Source: Phyto melanocephala (taxonomy: Eukaryota > Arthropoda > Insecta > Diptera > Rhinophoridae). From it: 64,000 nt of DNA. The stretch covers positions 168,806,235-168,870,234 of the forward strand of contig OW799233.1 of NCBI GenBank assembly GCA_941918925.1, written 5' to 3'. The notes below the pieces were generated by a model. The model had not been told where the DNA came from. It saw nothing but the letters and a program-made list of their open reading frames with translations, and did no database searches. Positions within the stretch are counted from its first letter, which is position 1, and every line of letters begins with the position of its first letter. The translations under genes were made by a program, and so were the position numbers. Below, in pieces: positions 23,501 through 36,600 of this stretch.

Positions 23501-26500
23501 TTATTTCCTAAATCCTTTTAAACAAACTGAAAATTATTTATTGTTAAATAGAAATAAAAAAATTGAGTTTGACAGATGCAGGCATATTAATAAAAAGTTG
23601 GTAAATCTGATAAATTGTATATAAGAAAACAATCGGCTGATTGGATATGAAGTCTGTCTATGTTAGTCTGCCTTGTCAATGAATATCAAATAGCAAATGA
23701 CAAATAATTAGCTTTTAATTATTAATTATAAATGTTGATACAAAAATGTTACACTGAAAAACATTCACATGCAGCCATTCACATAAATAAATTACCTGAA
23801 AAACTCCATTTTATCTTTATACCATTTGACAGAATTTAATGTGTGCCCACTCATGGCATAACTACATGATAATGTGACGTTATCGCGAAAATCAACAATT
23901 TCCGGAACATTTAAATCAGTTACAAATAAACAGCATACACTTGGTAAATCTATAATAAAAAAAAAATAATAATTAAACATATAATAAGATTTAAATATGG
24001 CAAATGAATCGAGATAAGAATTATTTAATAATAGGAAAACATTCTCTGTATAAATATTGTCAACTGCAACAGACATTTCATTAATAATTCTGTTTTTGTT
24101 TTAATGTATTCTTATTTAATATCCTGTATGTATGAGACTTTATTTGCGCAAATATTACGCACAATACGTATATGTTTGTAAATATGTACATCTGCTGTAC
24201 ATCTGCGTTATAATATTTGTGAAATATTAATAACATGTTTGTGTTGCAAAAAGTTAAAAAACGACATGTGATTTTAAAATTTAATAAGCAATTTTAAATA
24301 TCTATTTTTAAATTTTTAATTGTTTTCTGTAAGTAGTTTTTTTTTTTATTTAAAAATTTTACACCAATGATAGCGCGTCTCTGAAATACAATTTTGTGAT
24401 TGACTCTATAAAACACCAAATCCAATCAAACTTAATGATTTTTAGTTACGTATCTATTTTACGATATTTGTTTAGTAAAGGCTATCATACACGGCATGTT
24501 TTTTACATCTGACTTTAAAAATTGTGAGACTTATGTAAATCTACATGTCTGTCAAAATTGTACTTTTACGCTGACTGCTTTGCAGCAGCAGAGATTTCTG
24601 CCAACGGCTGATGTCACATGTTTTGGCAGAAGAAAATAGAGCGCACTCTAATTAAAATTTTATCAGATGTCTCAATACATGTTTTTTTACAGAAGTAATG
24701 TTTTAAAGGTAACACACGACATGTTTGTATTAGCAGTGGAGAATTTGACAAGTCAGATGTAAAAACCATGCCGTATACTAGCTCCTTAAGGCCCATACCT
24801 AAACAAGAGCGGTGAGCGTCAAGCGTTGCAATTTTGCATGTATTTTGTTATTGTAACAAAAACAAAACACATGTAAAACTCCAACGCTTGACGTTCAACG
24901 CTCTTGTTTAGGAATGGGGGTAAGAAAACAAACACTGAATATTATTTATTAAAATTAACAACGGTTTACTAAATAACAACAAATTCTTTTTTACGAACCC
25001 TTATAAACATTTATTAATTTTTATAATTAATTCAGTAAATCTTTGTATTTGATTCGAAATTTAAGTTTTAACAAAATAGGTAACACAAACTACCAATACA
25101 TACAAATGGTGGGGGTATATTCATTTTGTCATTCCGTTTAAAACACATCCATTTTAGACCCCATAAAGTATATATTTTCTGAGTCTTGGTATCATTTCAG
25201 GACGATCTAGCTATGGCCATCCGTCTGTCCGTGTATTGAAAGCAAGCTTTCGGCAATCATATATTGTTACAGAGAATATAATATGACCATCGTGATCATG
25301 TCATAATCATGGGTTGTTTACGAGTATATTTCCTTTCGGTCTTTTTCGGTATATTTAAAACGAAAAACGAATAAAACGGGCAGAGTTAAATGTATGATTC
25401 TTTGATCGGAAGACTTGCCACAACAGAAAATTAAGGTGACACTCCTACATTAATGCCCACATTGGCACCTACCTCCCATATAACGCTTTATCTCAAATTC
25501 ATATAATTTCTCTATGGACAATGGTTTTGAAGGAGTAAGGGACTCTATATTAAATTTATCAGCAGAAGCTTCTATGTTACGCCTACCTCAACGCGTACTT
25601 CTCAAGAAATTTACTCTTAATGAAATTAAAAAGCTTATAAAACCGACAACAGTAACTATATGATGATTACATTTCACATAAATAGCTTTCTGGTAAATTT
25701 AATTAATGCCAATGTAATTTTAATTCCAAAAAATAAGGTGGCACGACCACCGCCCATATAACGCTTTATTTGAAATTCATATTATTTTAATATACAAAAA
25801 TTTTCCAAAAAAAAAAAGAATTCTGTAATGGATTATGTGAGCTGAATTCAAACATAATTAATAAAATTTTAAAAGTAGGCGGTCACATACCCGCACAAAG
25901 CTAGTATTACTTTTTACCGACCTCTGGGCACCAAATTATACTTTTCAGATTTCGTAAAATACAACATTGTTGGAAAAAACAGTCGGTAGTATTATTTCTA
26001 ATGAAAAATTAATTAAGATTTCATTGTAAGTATAGATTTAAGAAAATAAATTAATAGAAAATCAAAGTTACACAAACAAAATAATACATATTTTAGTATA
26101 AAGAGATTATTTCATAGCGATTAATGTAAATAATAAAAAAATATATCAAATATAAATAAAATGTTAATTTACTAAATTATTCGGGATATGCTCCCATAAT
26201 TTTTCAATAATATTTATTTGGTTGTTGGGTTAAAGCTGGTTTATATGCATTTCACAGGGTGCTTATGCCAGATCATCAGTAAACCTTTACCCAAATTCTT
26301 GAAAAAGTTTAATATTGTTATAAGTTATATTTCAAAATTCTCATTAACAAAATGAGAATTCAAAAATAAAACAAAAAACTATAAAAAACTTTTTTAAAAA
26401 CCCAACCAACAATTTTTCAATATTAATTTATCTTATTATACCCGCCACCAAAAAAATGGTGGGGGTATATTCATTTTGTCATTCCGTTTGTAACACATCG

Positions 26501-29500
26501 AAATATCAATTTTAGACCCCATAAAGTATATATACTCTGAATCGGGGTTTGATTTTATGACGATCTAGCTATGTCCGTCCGTCTGTTGAAAGCACGATAG
26601 AGGTCGCACCGAAAAAGCTAGGGGGCTAAAATAAAAAAATAAAAATAAACCAGAATCTTTCTCATAGACAAGGTTTGTTTGGAATATTAGGAAGAGAGTT
26701 ATAGCTCGAAAAGCAAGAGTAGGTCGAAAAAACCGTGTCCTTCAAACATCGAATAAAATGGAATTGTGTCCAAACGCCTTAACGTAGACTCATGAAACTT
26801 CGAATATATATTTCCTGGGTAAAGACAATATTTTTCCCTGAAAATTGTCTAAATCTTGCATTAGGAGAGGAGTTATCGATCAAAATGTACGAAAATTTAT
26901 ACCGCACAGTGTATATTTCAAATTTAAAACGTAATAAAACTGACAAAACTATATGTACGATACTGAAATTTTGAAAACATGGCTTTTTGGTCAAAGTCTT
27001 CGTTATAAAGGAAAATAGATGTGCCACGTACACTTTTTTCCTTACATTTTTATAAAAATATATTAGTCATATATATTAGCATTTATTCATCTAACACTGC
27101 GCCATTTATTGTACTGTAGCTAAATATAAGATAAAGATGATAAGATAGATGACTCTACTAGCAACTACTAGATGGCATGCTAACAACTTATGCTTATGTT
27201 CTCCAGAAGTTATGCTGTATTAAAAATGGGAATTTAGGAAAATTTTGACCTAAGTCAAAAAAAATTATCTCTAAACATTATAAACAATTTATTTTCATGT
27301 ACTAATGGCTAACAAATTTTAAAATTATACAAAACTTATTTCGTTTGAAAACCTTTTAAAAGCAAAATGTTATAGAAGTTTAAAAATCAAAATCTTACTA
27401 ATAAATTTCCCGTTTTAGAAAAATGCAGAGAATGTATATTTTAAGTCACCCTGTGGCCCTTAAAATTTAACCTTAAATTCACTTTCTTCCTCTTAAATTC
27501 ATGTAAATTCTCTATGAATAAAGATTTTGGAATACTAAAGGACTATATTGAAATATCTAAGTTATATTTATTAGCAGAAACTTTATTGACACGCGTATTT
27601 TAACGGCCACTTTCATTGAAAGACCAAATTTACGAAAATATTTTACTAGCATACCGAAGTTATAATGGGTGGTTTAATTTTAAGGGACTATGTTGATTTT
27701 GAATAAAATTATTATGAAATTATTATCATTTATTTTTATAATGATAATATTTGTATGCTTCAATTATGTATGGAACAAAATATCGGCCAAATGGCCCCCC
27801 AACCTAGGCGGCACACTTCGATCCGATAGTCCATATTTTCAATGACACTGTTGATGCTCAATTGTTGGGCACGATGATGAGTCGACGTTGCTTGCTTTTT
27901 TACCACGTTATCGTGAAAAACAGCAATGTTTCCCATTCAACAAACTGAGATGGCATTCACAGATGTTTTCACATTTCATACAGACCTGCTTTGCAGACAT
28001 TTAAATATTTTTTACAATTCTCACGACTGTGGACGAATTCGAACGATTATGTTGACCAAAAGAATCACGAAGTGCACGAAATGCATTTTGATTTGAACGC
28101 CCATTTTTATAAAAATCTTTAATATTTAAAAGCGTTGCTCGATTGCGTATTTTTCCACGGTTCAAATTGAGTTAGTCTGAGATTGAGAAATGTCATATGA
28201 AATACAAGAAAAAAGTTGAAGTTTAGATGTGGATCACCTTAAACATGGGCCCTTAAAATTTAACCACCCTCTACAAAGAAAGTGATACATATTTTATTAT
28301 AAAGAGATTATTCTATAGCGATTAACAACATAATAAATATTGTGCTTTAAATGTACACAAAATTGGTGGTGGGTATAAAAGATTCGGCACAGCCGAATAT
28401 AGTGCTCTTACTTGTTTTCCTTTAATTTAAGTAAACTTTCAAGCAAAAACTTTCTATTATAAGGTTAACATTTGTTTCGAAGTTTTATACCAACCAAAAG
28501 TGCGAATTATTTATTGCAGAACAAAAGTTAAAACATTAAATTTGATAGATGCAGACAATATATTAAACAAATGTGGGTATCACTGAGAAATTTTTTTCTA
28601 TACAAAAAAAAGAAAACGAACAGCTGATTGCATACCAGTACCACTTAATCAGCTTTGTTTACTGAAAGAATTTCTGATGTTAAAAAAAAGTTTATTTTAT
28701 TTGTTAACAAACCCTTTGGATTTAATTTGAAGGTCCAACGTGTTATTAAAAGCGAGAAATTAGTAATTAGAAATGTATACTTACATATACATGCATATAC
28801 TTGTTAAGATATTTATAAGTAATACAGTATTTTTAATTAAGCCTTATATAGTTCTTTAATATATTATATACTTTTGTCTCTTAGCAACTTAGTAATACTT
28901 GTCTTAGAATAATACACGAAATATATAAAAAGCACAAAATCTGCCATTTTGAAACTTTTTTAGTATATACATATATGCATATTTACATGTGCATGTGAGT
29001 ATTCATGTTGCTTTAAGCAAGCTTGTTTATTTACAGGTTGCTATATTAATTTACGATGTTTATAAGTGTAGACCAGCTCTAAGGAGATATACTTGTGTAA
29101 TAACAGATCATACAGAGAAAAGAGTTCATCTTGCTTGTATATGTCTGTTGGATAAAAAACAAGTTGAGCATGTGAGGAAGAAGATGAGCCATTGGTATAT
29201 TACCTTCAACAATGTCCTATGTTTGGGCGTATTAAACGAATTCAACGGGGATACTATGTCGAACTTAATATACTTATCGAATGCAAAATGGAAGCCCCTA
29301 AGGAGTTACACTGAGAGCTGAATACTTGACCTAGACAATATGTTTAACGGAATTGGTATAACGGTTTTTATTTAGAGAACTTCAACAATGCAGAGCAAGC
29401 AACATTTGAATTAGGCACATTTATATACCTGTTGTAAATTTGATCTTTAAACGACTCTATTTTTCAACCTGACCTGATATAACCCATACATGTATATGTG

Positions 29501-30657
29501 TTGTGAGAGAATATTGAAGCAGAAAACTATTAGTTTTGGTACCGATCTCCTTCTCTTCCCAATGACTTATCGGCATCCTTTTCTTCACTTAGCTATGTAC
29601 CACTTAAGTCTTTTCTCTTGATTCCACAATATTAATTGCACAGTCCTTCCTAACTGCCAAAATCTCCAATAGGCCAAGGACCTCATGAGACATTTATACT
29701 TAATATGTGGGTTTAGCTGTTATACTTAGTGTATCTCGATCAGAATCTCCCTAACCTCTTAAAGTTCGAAGCCGCGAATTTTCCTCTGCCCCATCCGTAT
29801 GAGCGCCTTCATTGTGCACGGATTTATCTAGTACTAGCCAATCCCGGCGCGCGTTGCTACGCCCCTTCATGAATTTTAATCGCATTCTAAATTTTAATCG
29901 AATATCAAGTGCAAGGCTAAAAACTATAACTTTTTCTTTATGAGCGTGGCACTGCCCACTTTTCTAATTACGAAACTGTATAGTCATGACAGTTCAATAA
30001 GTGTGCAAAGTTTCAGAAAAATCGGTCCAGTGTAAGTACCTCAAAATTATACCTTTTTATGGGCGTGGCACTGCCCACTTTTCTAAATACGAAACTGTAT
30101 AGTCATGACAACTCAATATGTGTGCAAAGTTTCAAAAAAATCGGTCCAGTGCAAGTACCTCAAAATGATACCTCTTTTTTAATGGGCGTGGCACTGCCCA
30201 CTTTTCTAATGACGAAAGTGTAAAGTCATGACAGCTCAGTATGTTTGCAAAGTTTCAGAAAATTCGGTCTAGTGCAAGTAGCTAAAACTGATCATTAATT
30301 TTTAATGGGCGTAGCCCCGCCCACTTTTTCAATCACGAAATTATAAAGTCATGACAACTCAATATGTGTGCACAGTTTCAGAAAAATCGGTCCAGTGCAA
30401 GTGCCTCAAAATTAAAACTTTTTTAGGGGCGTGGCCCCGCCCACTTTTCTTATCACGAAATTATTTAGTCATGACAGCTCGATATGTGTACAAAGTTTCA
30501 GAAAAATCGGTCAAGTGCAAGTAGCTAAAACTGATAACTAATTTTTTATGGGCGTGGCCCCGCCCACTTTTTTTCATCCATAAACACTCCCCGGTATGTG
30601 TACAACAACTTACCAAAGTTTAAGCCTGATCGGTTTTACAGTTTCAGAGTCTATAGC

Positions 30658-30692
<35 letters not shown>

Positions 30693-33600
30693 TTCACTTT
30701 TATATATATAGATTTATGATCGCGTCTTGCAGCCCTGAATTCCTAATCTCTTTATGAATATTCTTTTGAAATTCTGTTCAATCACATTAAAACATTTAGG
30801 GCCGTATTCATAAAAAATATTTTAGGTTTATTGAAGGCTTATTTGACAAATTTCTCTACAACATCTGTCAAATAAGCCTTTAATAAACCTAAAATATTTT
30901 TTATGAATACGGCCCTTAAATTATAATTTGCATAACGCTTTACAATTATATAAAACTTAAAGTGTCTTTAAACTGAGGGACAAATGAAATGTGAAAAATA
31001 TAAAGTAAACAGAAATTACTCTGTGTACATAAAAGATAACTTAAGTAAAAAAAATATACATGAATAAAACTTAATTTTAATAAATTAAAAATAAAAGCTT
31101 GTTTCTTGATAAGGAAGGGAGAGCAGTGTTAGTCTTAAAAAAAACAATAAAAAAACACATTTGCAGAAAATATGTATAAATTCTTTATTTCTATTACCAT
31201 TTGATATTTTTATTTATTTAAAAGTTTGAATGAATTATTCTTTATGTTCATAAAAAGTTTTTTAATTCACAAGTGATTTGTATAATAAATTTTGTATGAT
31301 TTTAATTTCTTTATTTATTTTTTTAAAACTAGCCAGAGTTAGCCTCTTTTGTAATAACTGAGGTTGGTCAACTGACTGACTTACTTAAAATATCAAAACA
31401 TTTATTCATATAAACGTTCATATTTATTACAGTAATAAGTTAGGACTTAATGCAAATTTTCAGGATAAACTACTTTTATAGACAAACTTGGATGATTTAA
31501 TTTTTCTCAACAATACCAGAATATTTTAGATATAAAACAATTAGTTATATACTAAATACAAAAAAAAGTCTATTATATATTTCTGAGAATTTGCTTTACT
31601 GTCGTGACCTGGGACGTGTAACAATATCTAAATTCTAATTCGATAATTTCTCCTGAAATAAAACATTTGATACTCTTTAAATTATAAAATAAGACTTTCC
31701 TTAATAAAAAATATATATAATTATATATCTATAAGTCCTTGTTATCATAAAGAACTTGTCTACTTATTAATATTACTCATACGCTTACAGGCTTTTTATT
31801 CAAGTTTATCTTCTATTTTAATAGACAAGTCGATTTTTTTCAACAGAGTTTACACTAGAATTATACAACCAATTTTATTAAAAAAATATACCATTTAGAG
31901 TGTACTTTCCTGAAGATGTGCACAATCTAAATGTTTAATTTAGTTTTTTAGTTATAAGCGCTAAACTTTGATACTTACCCAAAAGCAAACAACATTTGTA
32001 TGTAAGAAAACAAAAAATAAACAAGAAAAAAATCCGTGTTGATTAAATCTGTTTATGCAGAAAGAGTACTTTTGTGTGTGGTAAAAAAAAAACAAAAAGG
32101 ATTGAGTGTGACAATTTGTTCTGGCGCGTCCAAAACACATAAAATACGTTAAAGCTCAAAGCCCACCCAGGATGGTTTTTTGAATTTTGCTCATATTTAA
32201 AGTTAAAAAAATGCATAAACCCATAATTTTATAATTGGTTAATGATAAAGAGGTAAACGTATTTAAAAATACGTAAGTATTTAAAAATATCCTTAACCTT
32301 AACAATGCCAACATGTATCTCTAAAACGCCTCTCGGTGGGCGATTTAATGATTCGATTTTAACGAACAATTTAGTGGTTTTGAACGTTTTTAAACTTATC
32401 TTTTTCCTCAGCAGTTATAAAGCCGGTTTTTGGTGATATCTCGTATAGCTAGACAATTTTATAGTTTTTTGTTTTGGTTTCAAGAGAGATTTTTTAGTAA
32501 AGCAAATCGTAGCATAAAAAATAAAATCGTGTATCGCATACAAAAGTGTGGAACTTTTTTATGAATCAATCTATATCAAACTACAATTTATTCATAAAAA
32601 ATAAATAAATGCACTAAAGGAAATTTCTGTATAAAAATTTAAAATCAGATACATGGCAAGCGTATTTAAAATTTTATATTTAAATATGAAGAAAAATATA
32701 AAACAGCACATTCGGTTATAAGTAGTAGGATTATTTTCTTTTTATTGAGTAAATTCTTTTTGTTAAATACTTAAAGAAGTCTATAAGACTAAATAACTAA
32801 ATCCGGAATTTTTAACAATTTCTGGTAAAAATGGAAAAATAGTCAGAGAGCAAAAATAAATTTTACTTTCAACTAAAATTTATTAAGTTATGGATGATTA
32901 AAGTTCGTAAATCACACATAAGTGTAAAGTCGAATTTTTTCGCAATTATTCTGAGTAAAATTTTAAACAAAATATTTTATTGATAAATTAAACTTAATGT
33001 CAACAGCAGCATACCCGTTGAACATTTTGTATAAGAAAGTTTTTTTATGAAGTTTATTATTCATTAATATTTATTATTTTGTTATAACATTTTATTACAG
33101 TTTATCACTAAATTATTATTATTATTATGTTTAAAAAGTTAGAGTTAAAGAATTGTTAGCCGTTTAATAAAGGAAACATTGAGATTAAAAATATTTGGTA
33201 AAATGTGCAAAATTATCTAAGGCTTTGGTTTTTCCTAATAGCATTCTAGATGTGGCTGCTCTTGCAATTACACATACTCAACATAACTATAAATGCAATA
33301 GAGAACTGAAGGCTTGAATAGACCAGCGTAGGATTTTTTTTTCACATTCTGGCTGAAATTGCTGCTTGTGATGATGAAGAACTTTGGTTACCTTTTCACA
33401 TTGCTGAGTGCTTTTAACTTTAAACAGAGTTGCTTAGTTAATTCTTTGGCATATTTTAGACTGACGCTTGGAGATTACTTTACATTTCTCAAAAATCAGA
33501 TACAATTTTTCCGCTGACCTCGTGCCCCATAGCAAAGGACAACACACCCGAGCTTTCGATTACAAATGAACCGTGAGGTTTTTATATATAAAATAACCAT

Positions 33601-36600
33601 CTATGTGTCATTGTTTACTACAGTGAACATGACACGCAAGTGCGGTGATTGGGTGACAATAGTTAACCCAGTGCTGCAAGTTACAAAGGCAATCTTTTGA
33701 CGGCAAGATAATGCCATAGTAGAAGACGTGGAAGAATATGACTACAAATAAAGGGTAACTTTTTTATATAAACAGAACATCGCTGAAGAAGGAGGGCATA
33801 CATAATAGGCCAAATATCTTTATTTGCCGCACATTCCTTTAATATGTCGCAATGTAAAAATTGTAATTGTTCACTTACATAGTAAGTGAAAAATGCTCAA
33901 CCCTTCAAACGATTCAAGAACGAATTGTGCAATGGAGGAACATTTCAGGAAATGGCAAAACACTGATGTCAGTTAAGTGACAAACATACTATGGAGTGAC
34001 CCAAACATTGGGAAATCAAAGGAGATTCTGGAACTGAGTATACCACCACTTAGGAGACTAACCAGTGTAATTATAGGTTATACGGGGTTGAGAACCCGTC
34101 TAGTTCGCATGAGATTGTCTGAGGAGACGACATGTAGAGCATGCGAGGGAGAGGATGAGACTTTGTTACACTACCTCTGTCATGTTCCGGCATTTGGGCA
34201 TATTAGACGCCAAAATTTTACAGTGGATACTATGCCGAACTTGCAATACCTTAGAGATCCACAAGGAATTACATTGAGGGGACTTGGTTCTTGAACTAGT
34301 CCGTTACTTATGGGAAATAAAATTAATGGTTTTTGTTTGGGAATTCCGTTTTCCATATGGAACGCGCAACATACCAATTGGGCATTAGTGTATACCTGTC
34401 ATGGGTTTGGGCTTTTAGCGCCCCTCGTTTTTAACTTAACCTACCTAGTAAATAATATTGGAAATATGCAAGTAATGTCGGAGATATATGTACATAAACC
34501 AGTTATTTTTCAATCGTATTACTACTTATTATACCCTTCACCTGTGGTGTACAAGGGTATATATAGCTTTGTCATTCCGTTTGTAATTTCTACAATTTTC
34601 ATTTCCGACCCCATAAAGTATATATTTTCTGAAAGCTTATGAATAGAGGAGTCGATTAAGCCCTGACCGTCTGTCCGTCTGTCCGTCTATCCGTCTGTCC
34701 GTCTGTCCGTCTGCCCGTCTGTCCGTGTGTTGGTTGAAATCAACTTTTAGAAGCAACTATATGTTCCTCAGATCTATATATGGTATCAATCTCTTGGAAA
34801 TATCCAGGAATGAATCGCTATTGAAATTCAGCACAATCGCCCCATAACTTTCTGAGATATGAGCAAAAAACCACGACCACCTCGTTTTTTTCACAATTAC
34901 AACAACAACATGCATACATACATACATGTAAAAAACATACCAAACAAAAAAAATTAAAAAAAAAAAAATATTAAAATTAAGAAAAAAATAATAAAAAAAA
35001 CTACAAAAAAAAATTTTAAAAAAATTTAAAAAAAAAATTTAAAAAAATTTTTTAAAAATTTTTCTAAAAAAATTTTTTTAAAAAATTTAAAAAAAAATAT
35101 AAAAAAAAATAATAAAATATAAATAATATATTAAATAAAATAAAATTTTTTTGGCTCAGCTGGGATTCGATGCCACATTTATTCTAACGTGTACGTATGC
35201 ACGTATTTTATATGGGATGAATGGTGATACAAACAATTGTTATTGCATGACTACACGTTGTGAAGGGTATATAAGATTCGGCACGGCCGAATATAGCACT
35301 GTTACTTGTTTTTGTTTGCATTGTCCAACAAATTATGACCCTCGCTTACAAATAGAGCCACAAAGAGCAATCAAATAAGTAGTTACCAAAAAAACTATGT
35401 TATTGCGATATAAAAAAGTATACAAATTATAAAACTGCTTATATCATAATATTGATAAACTGAATTTTTATTATATGGAACATGGAACTTTTCTGTTAAA
35501 ACTAATATTGAAATTCTTAATCAGGCTTGAGTTCATACTAACATTCCTGTTATTACAAGGATTTTTTTTTTAATTATGATAAATGAAAGAATAGTCTGCA
35601 AAATTATATTTTTACCGACACTAGCCGAGTGGAATGCATTTTCGAAACCAGCTACGATTTCATCATCGGCACTCTTTGATCGGTGGTTACATGTTGGTTG
35701 TAAATATCAATAAATTAATTGAATTCGGTAGCTTTTTTAGTTTTCCTTTTACTTTTGGTTGCTCTTGTAAACTTCATTTCAAGAAAAAAATAATTTGCAG
35801 TTTAAAAAAAAAAAAAATATTTGTGAAACGTATTTACCAGCAGGCTATTGCTCAGTATTTTGTTATTTTATTTATTTTATTTATTTAAAAAAAATGATCT
35901 CGGTAACGTTCCCTAATTATTACGAAATATATGAAATAATGAGAACGTATTACACAATTTCAAAAACATTTTGCAGGGTATGTTTACCAGGGTATGAAGC
36001 TGCTGACGTAAAAGGTATAAATTGAAAAGTGGCCATATCTGTAGCCCATGTTCTTCAATTCTAATCAAACACTAGACTGTAGTATAGAACATCTTATTTG
36101 AAGATATTATTAAATTTTAGATCGAGCCAATAGTTACTTTCGAAGATATGGAGGATTTACAATAAAAACATAATTGTGTGCTGTAAGCATAAAGGGCAAT
36201 CCATCAAAAAAAAACATCTAAAAATTTCATAAAAGTTTTTTAGATCGGTAAAAACAGAGACAAACTTAAAAATATTTGAAAAACAGGCCTTCTTTAACTT
36301 AAATATCTTTACAATCTGCAAAACTTATATATGTGACAGCGCATAGAGAAAGGGACGTAAGGGTAAAAACAGGTTTTGTTCAGGAGAGCCATTTTAAAGA
36401 CTAAATGATTTTTCTATTTTTTTAAATTGTTCATAAGAAAGAAAAATAATTTTTTCTAGTTTCGTAAAATACATATACACCTTCTCCATATTAGCTAGTT
36501 TCAACATAGTACAAGTTTTTAAAATAAATAAAATTTTTTGTTTTATTTGTTCTTGGGTTTAAGCTGGTGTATATTCATTTCACTAGTGCTAATGTCAGAT

